Positions 8,774 through 18,843 of a stretch of DNA of 64,000 nucleotides are shown piece after piece (position 1 is the stretch's first letter; every line of letters starts with the position of its first letter). The DNA is from Rhizobium sp. Root483D2 (GTDB lineage: Bacteria > Pseudomonadota > Alphaproteobacteria > Rhizobiales > Rhizobiaceae). The stretch covers positions 142,478 through 206,477 of the forward strand of contig NZ_LMFB01000013.1 of assembly GCF_001426685.1 (NCBI RefSeq), in the 5' to 3' direction. A program made the translations under genes and the position numbers. The notes beneath the pieces are model-generated. The model was not told the DNA's origin, made no database searches, and worked only from the letters and a program-made list of their open reading frames with translations.

Positions 8774-9820
8774 TTAAAGCAGAATATCGGTGTAGAGCTC
8801 GGATACATCCGGCTCCGGATCGGCCTGGGCAAAATCGGCGCTGTCGGCGACGACGTCGCGAACATCCTTGTCGATCGCCTTCAGCTCGTCCTCGCTCGCC
8901 CAGCCGTTGTCCAGCAGGCGCACCCTGACTTTTTCGATCGGGTCGTTCTCGGAGCGCATCTTCTGCACTTCGTCCTTGGAACGGTACTTGGCCGGGTCGG
9001 ACATCGAGTGACCGCGGTAGCGGTACGTCTGCATCTCGAGGATCATCGGGCCCTTGCCGGCACGGCAATATTCGACAGCTTCGTCGCCCGCAGCCTTCAC
9101 CGCACGTACGTCCATGCCGTCAACCTGGAAGCCGGGGATACCCAGCGCAATGCCGCGCTGCGAGAAATCGTGACCGGCAGAGGCACGCGACACCGAGGTG
9201 CCCATGGCGTAGCGGTTGTTCTCGACGATGTAGATCACCGGCAGGTTCCACAGAGCCGCCATGTTGAAGCTCTCGTAGACCTGGCCTTGGTTGGCAGCGC
9301 CGTCGCCGAAATAGGCGAGCGAGACATTGTCATTGCCGCGGTAGCGGTTGGCGAATGCCAGACCAGTACCGAGCGAGACCTGCGCGCCGACAATGCCGTG
9401 GCCGCCGTAGAAATTCTTTTCCTTGGAAAACATGTGCATCGAGCCACCCTTGCCGCGGGAAAGCCCGCTGCGGCGGCCTGTAAGCTCGGCCATGACGCCG
9501 CGTGCACTCATGCCGCAGGCCAGCATGTGGCCGTGGTCACGGTAGGCGGTAATAACCTGGTCGCCATCCTTCAGCGCCATCTGCATGCCGACGACGACAG
9601 CTTCCTGGCCGATATAGAGGTGACAGAAACCGCCGATGAAGCCCATGCCATAGAGCTGGCCGGCCTTTTCCTCAAAACGGCGGATGAGGAGCATTTCGCG
9701 GTAGGCCTTCAGGTCGGTATCGCGATCGAACTCGGCGATCGTCCCGTTTGTGAAGTCCTTTTTTGCTGGCTTTGCAGCTGCCTTGCGACTGGAAACGGAC
9801 GCGGATTTTCGCGGTGCCAT
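8774..9820 (-). CDS. pdhA: pyruvate dehydrogenase E1 alpha subunit
   Basis: Thiamine-diphosphate-dependent subunit that decarboxylates pyruvate. Over 348 residues it shows RRFEEKAGQLYGMG, GGFCHLYIGQEAV and YRDHGHMLACG near the N-terminus, and the ThDP motif GDGAANQGQVYESFNMAALW ending at ENN. A basic, Lys/Ala-rich leader of about 20 residues precedes the domain. The SD GGGAGG is eight bases from the ATG and is partly inside a perfect hairpin (9829-9859). It is the first gene of the pdh transcription unit; ftsB ends 147 bases upstream. Confidence 0.97.
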   Translation of the reverse strand: MAPRKSASVSSRKAAAKPAKKDFTNGTIAEFDRDTDLKAYREMLLIRRFEEKAGQLYGMGFIGGFCHLYIGQEAVVVGMQMALKDGDQVITAYRDHGHMLACGMSARGVMAELTGRRSGLSRGKGGSMHMFSKEKNFYGGHGIVGAQVSLGTGLAFANRYRGNDNVSLAYFGDGAANQGQVYESFNMAALWNLPVIYIVENNRYAMGTSVSRASAGHDFSQRGIALGIPGFQVDGMDVRAVKAAGDEAVEYCRAGKGPMILEMQTYRYRGHSMSDPAKYRSKDEVQKMRSENDPIEKVRVRLLDNGWASEDELKAIDKDVRDVVADSADFAQADPEPDVSELYTDILL

Positions 9821-9828
9821 TCAATCCT

Positions 9829-9859
9829 CCCTATGGTTGGCTTTTGCAGTACCATAGGG
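9829..9859 (-). promoter_or_regulatory. perfect 9-bp inverted repeat overlapping the pdhA ribosome-binding site
   Basis: CCCTATGGT (9829-9837) and ACCATAGGG (9851-9859) are exact inverted copies separated by 13 bases. In the pdhA mRNA the 3' arm ends in GGG and runs straight into AGGATTGA-ATG, so the hairpin takes up half of the Shine-Dalgarno sequence. It could equally be a DNA operator. Function is inferred. Confidence 0.55.
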
Positions 9860-9880
9860 AAAGAATGCCATCACAGCAAT

Positions 9881-9896
9881 GCCATATTTGCATGGC
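9881..9896. promoter_or_regulatory. dyad GCCAT-N6-ATGGC in the pdhA promoter region
   Basis: GCCATATTTGCATGGC is a 5-base-arm inverted repeat 61 bases upstream of the pdhA ATG, next to the AT-rich stretch 9897-9940 where a promoter is expected. It could be a regulator site; the binding protein is unknown. Confidence 0.3.
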
Positions 9897-9939
9897 TTAT
9901 ATTCCTATCAAGTTATTGATATGAATATACTATTTCAAA

Positions 9940-9958
9940 TTAACCTGTTTTCGGTTAA
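9940..9958 (-). terminator. weak hairpin after ftsB
   Basis: TTAACC/GGTTAA arms (9940-9945, 9953-9958) with a 7-base loop, followed on the minus strand by TTTGAAAT. The stem is short and the T-run poor, so it may not terminate efficiently. Confidence 0.25.
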
Positions 9959-9967
9959 TGTGACAAA

Positions 9968-10276
9968 TCAATGAAAGATCACGATTTCGTCGCTGCGGGA
10001 CATGTTCAGGCCGAAGCGGGCCTTTTCGTCCAGCATGTCGCGTTCGAGCGAACCGTCGCTGAGAAGTGCGACTTCCTTTTCCAGCACCTGGCGCTTGGCA
10101 GTCAGCTCGTCCAGCCGCGCCTGACGCTCCAGCCGCTGCCGGTCGAATGTCTCGGTCGCCTTCAGCCCAAAATCCCCATGAATGGAATGATAGCCGAAAT
10201 AGGAAAGAAAGGCGACCGTGATGAGCGGCATCACAAACCGCCCGAGCTGCCGTTTTTTATGGTGTTTGGTCCACAT
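9968..10276 (-). CDS. ftsB: septum formation initiator FtsB/DivIC family protein
   Basis: A 102-residue bitopic membrane protein: a basic N-terminus (KHHKKRQLGR), one membrane segment (FVMPLITVAFLSYFGYHSI, about residues 15-33), then a coiled coil (RQRLERQARLDELTAKRQVLEKEVALL) and the conserved C-terminal DMLDEKARFGLNM. This is the layout of FtsB, which joins FtsL and FtsQ in the divisome and helps activate septal peptidoglycan synthesis. The position between eno and pdhA is standard in rhizobia. Confidence 0.88.
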   Translation of the reverse strand: MWTKHHKKRQLGRFVMPLITVAFLSYFGYHSIHGDFGLKATETFDRQRLERQARLDELTAKRQVLEKEVALLSDGSLERDMLDEKARFGLNMSRSDEIVIFH

Positions 10277-10355
10277 AGATCATGCCCTGATACGCAATAC
10301 CAGTGCAGGCTACCAGCCATTGATTAACCGACCGTTGACCATAACACAGCCAATG

Positions 10356-10385
10356 AAAAACCCGCGTCCGTTTCCAGACGCGGGT
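10356..10385 (-). terminator. rho-independent terminator of eno
   Basis: CCCGCGTC (10361-10368) pairs with GACGCGGG (10377-10384); on the minus strand the stem is followed by TTTTT. It lies 26 bases beyond the eno stop codon. Confidence 0.85.
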
Positions 10386-10410
10386 CTCATCATTTCAGAG
10401 CTTGCGCTGA

Positions 10411-11700
<1,290 letters not shown>

Positions 11701-11819
11701 TCAAACATGGTGGTGGAGGATGGCCCTGTCATAATTCATGGACCGGAAATTACAATGGCGGGGCCTGCGCAATTGCGGCCTGGCACCCCGCCGTCAAGAA
11801 AAATTCACACAGCCGGCGA

Positions 11820-12659
11820 TCAGCGTTTGGTGACCGCGTCGAAGGCCAGAAGCGTCTCCAGCAAGCGCGGCATGTCCTTCAGATAGACCATGTTCGGGCC
11901 ATCGGACGGCGAATTGTCGGGATCCTCATGGGTCTCGATGAACACGCCGGCAACGCCGACAGCAACCGCTGCCCGCGCGAGCGTCTCAACGAATTCGCGC
12001 TGTCCTCCCGACGATCCGCCCTGCCCGCCCGGCTGCTGCACGGAATGGGTCGCGTCAAAGATCACCGGCGCACCAAGGCTCGCCATGATCGGCAGCGACC
12101 GCATATCGGAAACCAGCGTATTATAGCCGAAGGAGGCGCCGCGTTCGCACAACAGCACGTTCGGATTGCCGCTTTCGGTAAATTTGGCGAGCACGTTCTT
12201 CATGTCCCAGGGGGCGAGGAACTGGCCCTTCTTGACGTTGATCACGCGGCCTGTCTTGGCGGCTGCGACCAAAAGATCGGTCTGGCGCGACAGGAAGGCC
12301 GGGATCTGCAGGATATCGACAGTCGGGGCGACCAGCGCGCACTGCTCTTCCGTATGGATGTCGGTGATAACCGGAAAGCCATATTCCTTTTTCAGGTCGG
12401 CAAAGATTTCCATCGCCTTTTCCAGGCCAATGCCGCGCTTGCCGGAGATCGATGTGCGGTTGGCCTTGTCGAAGGATGATTTGTAGACATAGCCAAGGCC
12501 GAGCGACTTGCAGAGTTCAACCATCGTACCGGCAATCATGAAGGCGTGGTCGCGGCTCTCCATCTGGCAGGGACCAGCGATCAGCGACAGTTTTTGCGTG
12601 TTGGAAAACACCACCTGATTGGCGCCGCTACCGGCAACGACATTTGCATTGGTCTGCAT
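11820..12659 (-). CDS. kdsA: 3-deoxy-8-phosphooctulonate synthase (KDO-8-P synthase)
   Basis: Condenses phosphoenolpyruvate with arabinose 5-phosphate, the first committed step of KDO synthesis for lipopolysaccharide. The 279-residue protein shows [54 protein letters not shown] and [15 protein letters not shown] longer open frame exists upstream, but the ATG at 12659 begins the conserved protein. It starts two bases after the stop of the VOC gene, so it may be translated from a message that includes that accessory gene. In related genomes pyrG would be its neighbour; here an 8 kb block intervenes. Confidence 0.97.
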   Translation of the reverse strand: MQTNANVVAGSGANQVVFSNTQKLSLIAGPCQMESRDHAFMIAGTMVELCKSLGLGYVYKSSFDKANRTSISGKRGIGLEKAMEIFADLKKEYGFPVITDIHTEEQCALVAPTVDILQIPAFLSRQTDLLVAAAKTGRVINVKKGQFLAPWDMKNVLAKFTESGNPNVLLCERGASFGYNTLVSDMRSLPIMASLGAPVIFDATHSVQQPGGQGGSSGGQREFVETLARAAVAVGVAGVFIETHEDPDNSPSDGPNMVYLKDMPRLLETLLAFDAVTKR

Positions 12660-12661
12660 GA

Positions 12662-13555
12662 TTATTCTCCGAATGCGAAAATGACACCCTGCCCCGGCGC
12701 TTCCGGAACGATCAGGCGATTGTCTTTTTTGATGAAGGTGACGGCGTTGGCCTCGAGAAGCCGCCCGGTTACCGCCAGATCGGCAACCTTGAAGACGATG
12801 GCGCGGCCGCACAGGCCGCGCGAATGGCCGGTCGTCTTCTTGTCGAAAAAGCCCGTCATGCCCGCCGGGTTGAGGACGGAAATCTTGATGCCGTTGCGCG
12901 TTTCGATATCCATGCCGAAGGAATGCGCCGAGACTTCGCGCTCATCGATCACTTCCTGCAAGATATACTGGAAATCGGTCGGGTTCGGTTCCGACAGGAC
13001 GACCTCCGCCATGCCGGTCACACCATTTCCGTGGGTTTCCAGAGCGGAACGGTCAGACGGCAGCGGTTGAACGCGCTGACAGCTGAAAAAGAAGAAATCC
13101 GGCGCGCGCAGGTCAGCGGCAAAGGCGAGGCGAAAACTGCCGACGGCCTCAGAGCCGTCCGGAAGCGTCATCGGCCGGGAAAATTCCAGCATGCCGCCAG
13201 CCGAAATGCCGTTTTCCTGAAAACGGGCCTGGTCGGCGATTGCGTCGCCGGTGGAGACCACGATTGCGGAGAACCCATCCTGGCCACGGCGGAACCGGTA
13301 GGCCTGATCCCGGGCGACGAAGATATTGCCGGCGAGTGCTGCAGCCTCGCATTCTTCGCGCTGGGCGATGCCAAGCGGCTCGAGATAGGTCTTGTCGGCA
13401 AAGAAGACGCAGGCATTCTCGGTGCCGAAGGGATGAAGCGCATCGGCAGCCACGGTAAAGCCCAGCTGCTCATAGCGATTCCTCGCCGTTGCCAGATCGA
13501 TGACCGGCAGGACCAGATGGTCGAGCAGACGGGGTGTACGGGAGGCAGCGCTCAT
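12662..13555 (-). CDS. VOC-superfamily glyoxalase-like protein
   Basis: A 297-residue protein beginning [20 protein letters not shown], with the Glyoxalase_3-like pattern LLDHLVLPV...[13 protein letters not shown]...[13 protein letters not shown] second half ([18 protein letters not shown]) looks like a second VOC module. Members bind a metal and act on small molecules, but the substrate is unknown here. The start at 13555 is preceded by CAGGGAC; the open frame reaches 13633. Only two bases separate it from kdsA on the same strand. Confidence 0.82.
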   Translation of the reverse strand: MSAASRTPRLLDHLVLPVIDLATARNRYEQLGFTVAADALHPFGTENACVFFADKTYLEPLGIAQREECEAAALAGNIFVARDQAYRFRRGQDGFSAIVVSTGDAIADQARFQENGISAGGMLEFSRPMTLPDGSEAVGSFRLAFAADLRAPDFFFFSCQRVQPLPSDRSALETHGNGVTGMAEVVLSEPNPTDFQYILQEVIDEREVSAHSFGMDIETRNGIKISVLNPAGMTGFFDKKTTGHSRGLCGRAIVFKVADLAVTGRLLEANAVTFIKKDNRLIVPEAPGQGVIFAFGE

Positions 13556-13693
13556 GAATGTCCCTGAAACTGGTCGTTGGCTGGTGCTTTGCCCGTTTTG
13601 ACCGCCAATTTCAAGGAAATGTTGAATCGTCAACCTTGTGTTGAACGCAAACCCATGGCCCGATGGAAATCATCGGGCCATGCGTGGCGGATA

Positions 13694-14434
13694 TCAAAGA
13701 TTGCTCATGCCGCCGTCGATGATCAATTCGCTGCCGACGGTATAGGCCGATTCGTCGGAGGCGAGGAAAACGACGGCCCTGGCAATTTCGCCCGGCGTAC
13801 CAAATCTGCCGGCCGGGATCTTGGCCGCAGCCATGGCGTCGGTGTCGGCGGCCGACATGCCGAGCTTTCCGTAGAGCGGGGTGGCGACCGGACCGGGGCT
13901 GACGGCATTGACGCGGATGCCACGGCCGATCAATTCCCCCGACAGCGTCTTGGCAAAGGACAGCAAGGCAGCCTTGGTCAGCGCATAGACGCTGGTATTG
14001 GGCATGCCGATATGGGCATTGATCGATGTGTTGAGCACGATCGAGGCCGGATTTGAAAGAACCGGCAACAGCGCCTGGATCAGGAAGAACGGGCCTTTGA
14101 CGTTGATCGCGACCGAGCGGTCGAAAGCCTCCTCGTCAAATGCTTCGATCGGCCGGAAATCGGCAGCACCGGCATTGACGAACAGGATGTCGAGATGACC
14201 GAAGGTGGATTTGACGGCCTCGACGACGGCTTTTTGCCCGGCAACATCGCCGGCATTGGCCTGTATGAACAGAGCCGTGTCGCCGAGCACGGCGCGGGCC
14301 GTCTCTATGGTTGCCGGATTGGTGCCGGTGACCGCGACGCGGGCGCCTTCGGCGATGAACTGGCGGGCCGTTTCAAGGCCGATACCGCTGGTGCCGCCGG
14401 TGATCAGGGCTGTCTTGTTGAGCAAGCGTGACAT
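13694..14434 (-). CDS. short-chain dehydrogenase/reductase (classical SDR)
   Basis: A 246-residue Rossmann oxidoreductase with the cofactor motif TGGTSGIG (about residues 12-19), NAG at about 88-90, catalytic Ser in LNTSIN and YxxxK as YALTK. The C-terminal DGG ends the family core. The absence of a basic residue right after the glycine motif does not settle NAD versus NADP. It follows the next SDR gene by 27 bases, so the two are probably co-transcribed. Substrate unknown. Confidence 0.9.
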   Translation of the reverse strand: MSRLLNKTALITGGTSGIGLETARQFIAEGARVAVTGTNPATIETARAVLGDTALFIQANAGDVAGQKAVVEAVKSTFGHLDILFVNAGAADFRPIEAFDEEAFDRSVAINVKGPFFLIQALLPVLSNPASIVLNTSINAHIGMPNTSVYALTKAALLSFAKTLSGELIGRGIRVNAVSPGPVATPLYGKLGMSAADTDAMAAAKIPAGRFGTPGEIARAVVFLASDESAYTVGSELIIDGGMSNL

Positions 14435-14461
14435 GGTGGAAGTCCTTAATCGAGACAGGGT

Positions 14462-15226
14462 TCAGGAGCGGGTGATCGAGGCGCCGCCGTCGACGAGCGA
14501 TGCCGTGCCGGTGACGAAGGCGGAATCGTCCGAGGCGAGATAAAGCACAGACCGGGCCAGCTCTTCAGGCGAGGCGACGCGCTTCAGCGCATGCAGATTG
14601 GTGATGAACGACTGCGATTCCGGCGTGTTGTTCATCTCGCGATACATGTCGGTATCGACGGCACCGGGCAGGATCGCATTGACGCGCACGCCCTGCGGAC
14701 CGAACTCGGCGGCCAAAGCCTGCGTCAGGCCAATCAGGCCGGCCTTCGAGGCAGCATAGGCGGCAACGCCCGGAAAGGCGAAACTGTAGCCGACGAAGGT
14801 CGAGGTAAAGATCACCGAGCCCGCGCCATGCTTGACCATCTCTGCGATCTGATGTTTGGCGCCGAGAAACGACCCGGTGAGGTTGATGGCGATCGCATCG
14901 TTCCAGCCCTGTTCCGACACGCCGGTGGAAGGACCGGCTTCGCCGAGCGTTCCGGCATTGTTGAAGGCGACATCGAGGCGGCCGTATGTTTCGACGGCAA
15001 GGGCGACGATCGCCCTGGCATAATCTTCCGAGCGGACGTCACCGGCAAGGGCGACAGCATCGCCGCCCGCAGCCTTGATCTCGGCCACAAGCGCGTCAAG
15101 CTCGCTCTGGCGGCGGGCGCCGACGACGAGCTTTGCGCCTTCGGCGGCAAACAGCTTTGCGGTGGCGCGGCCAATGCCGGCGCTGGCACCGGTGATGATT
15201 GCGACTTTGTTGGACAGGCGTTCCAT
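14462..15226 (-). CDS. short-chain dehydrogenase/reductase (classical SDR)
   Basis: A 254-residue SDR: TGASAGIGRA, NNAGTLGEAGP, catalytic YAASKAG and a C-terminal VDGGASI. The residues VGARRQ after the second strand suggest NADP binding. Starts at 15226 (MERLSNKVAIITGA), where conservation begins, although the frame is open to 15367. It is divergent from the LysR regulator across 140 bases, the classical layout of a LysR protein and its target, and is first in a two-gene SDR unit. Confidence 0.9.
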   Translation of the reverse strand: MERLSNKVAIITGASAGIGRATAKLFAAEGAKLVVGARRQSELDALVAEIKAAGGDAVALAGDVRSEDYARAIVALAVETYGRLDVAFNNAGTLGEAGPSTGVSEQGWNDAIAINLTGSFLGAKHQIAEMVKHGAGSVIFTSTFVGYSFAFPGVAAYAASKAGLIGLTQALAAEFGPQGVRVNAILPGAVDTDMYREMNNTPESQSFITNLHALKRVASPEELARSVLYLASDDSAFVTGTASLVDGGASITRS

Positions 15227-15311
15227 GATCTTTTCCTCGTGTGGCAGAGCGGGTGAGACGCCGGATGGCCGTCTCTTCATGCCGTTTGCTTGAGGGGAAT
15301 ATGGCTTTATT

Positions 15312-15327
15312 CTAACGTTCGGATTAG
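15312..15327. promoter_or_regulatory. candidate LysR-type box between SDR and LysR genes
   Basis: CTAACGTTCGGATTAG is an interrupted dyad (CTAA-N8-TTAG) in the divergent intergenic region, 40 bases upstream of the LysR start. This is the size and place expected of a LysR binding site; assignment is by position only. Confidence 0.4.
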
Positions 15328-15366
15328 TCTGCAAATCAAGGAACTCGTATCCGGAAAAACCGAACA

Positions 15367-16278
15367 ATGATGAAGCTCGACGGGATTGCCAGTTTTGTCG
15401 CCGTTGCCGAAAGCGGCTCGATCAGCGAGGCGGCGCGACGGCTGAGGTTGTCGAAGTCCGTAGTCAGCGAGCGGCTTGCCGAACTGGAGCGCAGCTTGGG
15501 TGCCGGGCTGTTGCACCGGACCACCCGCAAGCTGACGCTGACAGAGGACGGAACCGCCTTTCTCGAACGCGCCAACCGCATCGTCCAGGAGATCGAAGCG
15601 GCGACGTCGGACATGGCGGAACGGCGCGGCACCATTTCCGGCCCCTTGCGCATCTCAGCCCCCGTCACATTCGGCCGGATGCATCTGGGCCCAGCGCTCT
15701 ATCCTTTTCTGGCTGACCATCCCGATCTGCAACTGACGCTCGATCTTGACGACCGGCGCGTCGATGCCGCCGCCGACGGGTATGATGCGGTGCTGCGCAA
15801 CGGCCCGATCGCCGATTCAAGGCTGATGGCCTGGCGGCTGGCGCCGAGCCGCCGCGTGCTGGTCGCCTCGCCCGCCTATCTCAAAGACCATGGCAAGCCG
15901 GCATCGATCGAGGACCTCGAACAGCATCGCGGCATCTTCTATACCAATCGCGGCGTTGCAGACTGGCGCTTTCCCAGCATCGGCGGCACGGTCATCGTGC
16001 GCGGCAAAATGGGGCTTGGCCTCAACAATGGCGACATGCTGCGCGACGCGGCCATTGCCGGTCTTGGCATCGCGCTCATTCCGATGTTCGCGGTCGGTGC
16101 GCAGGTTGCAGCGGGTGAGCTTGAGACGATCGATATCGGCGTTCAGCCGGAACTCGAATATATCCACATTGCCCATCCAGACGGACGCCGTCCGTCCGTC
16201 AAGCTGCGGGCGCTGGCCGATCACCTGCGGGCGGCATTTGGCAGCCCACCCTATTGGGATCCGGCATTTACACAGTGA
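15367..16278 (+). CDS. LysR-family transcriptional regulator
   Basis: A 303-residue regulator. N-terminal winged helix-turn-helix at residues 1-60: LDGIASFVAVAESGSISEAA, then RRLRLSKSVVSERLAELE and RTTRKLTLTEDG. A periplasmic-binding-protein-like effector domain follows (ISAPVTFGRMHLGPAL, HPDLQLTLDL). This subgroup often controls a neighbouring oxidoreductase, and the divergent SDR pair is the natural target. The start is ATGATG; the second ATG is equally possible. Confidence 0.92.
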   Translation: MMKLDGIASFVAVAESGSISEAARRLRLSKSVVSERLAELERSLGAGLLHRTTRKLTLTEDGTAFLERANRIVQEIEAATSDMAERRGTISGPLRISAPVTFGRMHLGPALYPFLADHPDLQLTLDLDDRRVDAAADGYDAVLRNGPIADSRLMAWRLAPSRRVLVASPAYLKDHGKPASIEDLEQHRGIFYTNRGVADWRFPSIGGTVIVRGKMGLGLNNGDMLRDAAIAGLGIALIPMFAVGAQVAAGELETIDIGVQPELEYIHIAHPDGRRPSVKLRALADHLRAAFGSPPYWDPAFTQ

Positions 16279-16288
16279 GGACTTAAGA

Positions 16289-16861
16289 TCAGTCGCAGGA
16301 GCGCAGCTGCTTGGCATAGGCATTGGCGATATTGGCCGAACGCTGGGCGGCTTTCTGCAATTGCGCATTGCCGCGCCAGGCGCCTTTTCGATAGCCGGCA
16401 TCGCCGAGATAATAGGCCAAATAGAGATTGTAGGCATCGTTGCGGGCGATGCCGTTCTTCCTGCTGTTCTTGTTGTGATACCAGGCGACAAAATGGATGG
16501 CGTCGGAGAATTTCGTACGCCTTGCCATCACATTGCCGGTCGAGCTCTTGTATTCCGACCAGGTGCCGTTCAAGGCCTGTGAGAAGCCATAGGCGGTGGA
16601 TTGCCGTTTCCAGGGAATGAAACCCAGCAGCTTGGTGCGGGGCGGACGGGCATTCGGGCGGAAGCCGGATTCGGTGTAAATCGTCGCCATCAGGATCGGC
16701 ACGGGCACACCATATTGGCGCTCGGCGTGGTTTGCGGCGCGCTGCCAGTTGTCGAGCCAGCCATCGCGCTGATCAAAAATCGCGCAGGCATTGCGGGTAT
16801 CCCGGGGTGCACTCGCACAGCCGGCCAGCGGCAGAAGGGCGACGATAAACGCAATACGCAT
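16289..16861 (-). CDS. lipoprotein lytic-transglycosylase-like (SLT domain) protein
   Basis: A 190-residue exported protein with a short signal peptide ending in the lipobox LAGC (cysteine about residue 15), so it should be a lipid-anchored envelope protein. The SLT-type fold is suggested by VPVPILMATIYTESGF, in which the Glu of YTES is the expected catalytic acid, and by STAYGFSQALNGTW. It probably cleaves peptidoglycan glycan strands. It lies tail-to-tail with the LysR gene, 10 bases apart. Confidence 0.8.
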   Translation of the reverse strand: MRIAFIVALLPLAGCASAPRDTRNACAIFDQRDGWLDNWQRAANHAERQYGVPVPILMATIYTESGFRPNARPPRTKLLGFIPWKRQSTAYGFSQALNGTWSEYKSSTGNVMARRTKFSDAIHFVAWYHNKNSRKNGIARNDAYNLYLAYYLGDAGYRKGAWRGNAQLQKAAQRSANIANAYAKQLRSCD

Positions 16862-16990
16862 CGCTTCAGATCTCTCACTTTCAGAGAGATTACTAACCGG
16901 TAAACGTTAAAGAGACGTTTTTAGGCAAATGGGAACGAACCACTCACCTCATTTTCGGACGGTGCCGCGCGAACAACTCTGCAATTAACT

Positions 16991-18712
16991 CTAGAGTTTC
17001 AGGGCAAAGATGCGGCCTGACGTTACGTAACCCTCGGCCGCTTCCAGCCGCACGGAGCGCACCGGCTCAAAGCCTTCGATCCGCTTGGTCCCCGCCCAGC
17101 GGCCGTGATCGGCAAAGACCTCGATCGAACCTGCATCGAGGAAAATCCGCAAATTCACGGGACGGGCGCCGCGTGCGATATAGCGCGGTTCGGTCCCCCC
17201 GTCCGCCTGCGCATGCGGGCCCGGCAACGCGTAGAGAATGGACAATCCCTCCGCATCGAGTTGCAGCGCCAGATCGGCATCCGGATGATCGAAATGCAGG
17301 ACGAAGGAGGCGCCGGGCCAGGAGAGATCCAACAGGATCTCCACCGCCCCCGTTTCGAGCTGCACTGTTTTTCCGGCGGCGAGCCCGGTATCGTCGATGA
17401 TGCCGCTGCGCAGGCTCTCGACGGCTTCAACCGGCGGCGTCAGGATGGCGCCGTCCTCAAGCCGCAGGTTTCGCGGCAGTGTCATGGCGGTTGGAAAATC
17501 GATCGTGTGAGACACATCCGCCCAGTTGGCAAGCCAGCCTATGCCGACGGGCACGCCCGCATCGACAAAGGCCTGGAAGGCATAATTGTCAGTGCCGAAG
17601 TCGAGTTCCTGCTCGAAATCCGTCATGAAGCGGACGCCGTCAAAATGCCCGACCGCAATCAGCGTCAGGTTCTTGCGCCCGGTATCGGCATGGGTGCTGT
17701 TCATCAGGCCGTAGACCAGCGCCCAATGGGTATCTGGATCATCGGCGGGGCCATCGAGCGGCAACAGGCACGGGCATTCGATGACGGCCGTGCCGAAGCG
17801 TTCCTCCAACAGCAGCGTGCCGGCAAAGCGCCAGCCGGCGGCAGCTGTTGGATCGTCGGTCTCGTAGAGAAGGATGACGCCGCCCTGCTGGCTGAGGCTG
17901 CCAAGCACCATTTTCCACAGGCCGTCCGGCCCCTTGACCACGTAGGGATCGCGAAAATCGAGCGTCAGGCCGAGACCCACCGGGCGGTTTGCAAGGATGA
18001 CCTCGGCCTGGCTGGCGGTGATGATATTGTGCGAGGTGGCGGTCAACTGCACTTGAGTCTCCGGCGTCCGGTCGATCACCTGTTCGGTGAAGAAGACGCG
18101 GATGCCGCCTTCATCACCCATCGGGATGGCCGAGCCGGAAAAAGCTCCGCCCCGCCGGTCCGGACGGGCCGTCAGGTCTTCGGAGGGAAACAGGAAGATC
18201 GGCATGTGATGCCAGTGAATATAATCCTCCGACACGGCATGTCCCCAATGCATGGTGTTCCAGCGAAGGCCGTGGGAATAATGCTGGTAGAAGAGATGCG
18301 GACGGCCGGCAAAACGGCCGAAGCCATTGGGGTCATTCATCCAGCCGAAGGGCGGGCGGAAATGATAGCCGTGCGGCACGGGGGCCGGGGCGTTGGCGGC
18401 GCTGGTGTGCATCACGGTAATGCCCTTTTCCACCACTTCCGCCGCATTGAAGAAATAGGCAACGGAGACGGCTGTCGTCTTTGTGTCGTAGACGCAGGAG
18501 AGCGCGCCGCCGCTGCTGGCAACGAAGGTACGGAAGACATATTCCTCGGCATTGCTGACGGAAACCTCGCCGATCTTGTCGCCGCCAAGCATGAAGGCCA
18601 TTGTGCCCGGCGCGTCCGGCGTCACGGCTTTGAGCCAGACATGCAGCGTCGCGCTGAGCGGGACGTCGGCCTGCAGGACCTTCAGGGTTTCCGTGGTGAT
18701 TGCATCCGCCAT
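16991..18712 (-). CDS. glycoside hydrolase family 32 (beta-fructosidase/invertase-like)
   Basis: A 573-residue enzyme. GH32 motifs in order: WMNDPNG (residues 124-130, nucleophile Asp127), the transition-state stabiliser in DFRDPYVVKG, and the acid/base Glu in VIECPCLLPL. A C-terminal beta-sandwich ends with LRIFLDAGSIEVFAD. About 115 residues precede the catalytic propeller and look like an additional small domain. No signal peptide is apparent, so intracellular sucrose or fructoside hydrolysis is likely. The ATG at 18712 has GGAAGGAAAA upstream and is preferred over 18736. No transporter or sugar kinase is adjacent. Confidence 0.9.
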   Translation of the reverse strand: MADAITTETLKVLQADVPLSATLHVWLKAVTPDAPGTMAFMLGGDKIGEVSVSNAEEYVFRTFVASSGGALSCVYDTKTTAVSVAYFFNAAEVVEKGITVMHTSAANAPAPVPHGYHFRPPFGWMNDPNGFGRFAGRPHLFYQHYSHGLRWNTMHWGHAVSEDYIHWHHMPIFLFPSEDLTARPDRRGGAFSGSAIPMGDEGGIRVFFTEQVIDRTPETQVQLTATSHNIITASQAEVILANRPVGLGLTLDFRDPYVVKGPDGLWKMVLGSLSQQGGVILLYETDDPTAAAGWRFAGTLLLEERFGTAVIECPCLLPLDGPADDPDTHWALVYGLMNSTHADTGRKNLTLIAVGHFDGVRFMTDFEQELDFGTDNYAFQAFVDAGVPVGIGWLANWADVSHTIDFPTAMTLPRNLRLEDGAILTPPVEAVESLRSGIIDDTGLAAGKTVQLETGAVEILLDLSWPGASFVLHFDHPDADLALQLDAEGLSILYALPGPHAQADGGTEPRYIARGARPVNLRIFLDAGSIEVFADHGRWAGTKRIEGFEPVRSVRLEAAEGYVTSGRIFALKL

Positions 18713-18843
18713 GTCCGATTTTCCTTCCTTCAGCACGCAGCAGCCTTCCGATCGAAGAGCCGGGGCACGCCTTTCTCAAAGCCATGTCTGCGACCTAGTG
18801 CCGAAGTGCCGGATGTAAAGAAGAATATCTGAAGCCGAGCCGT

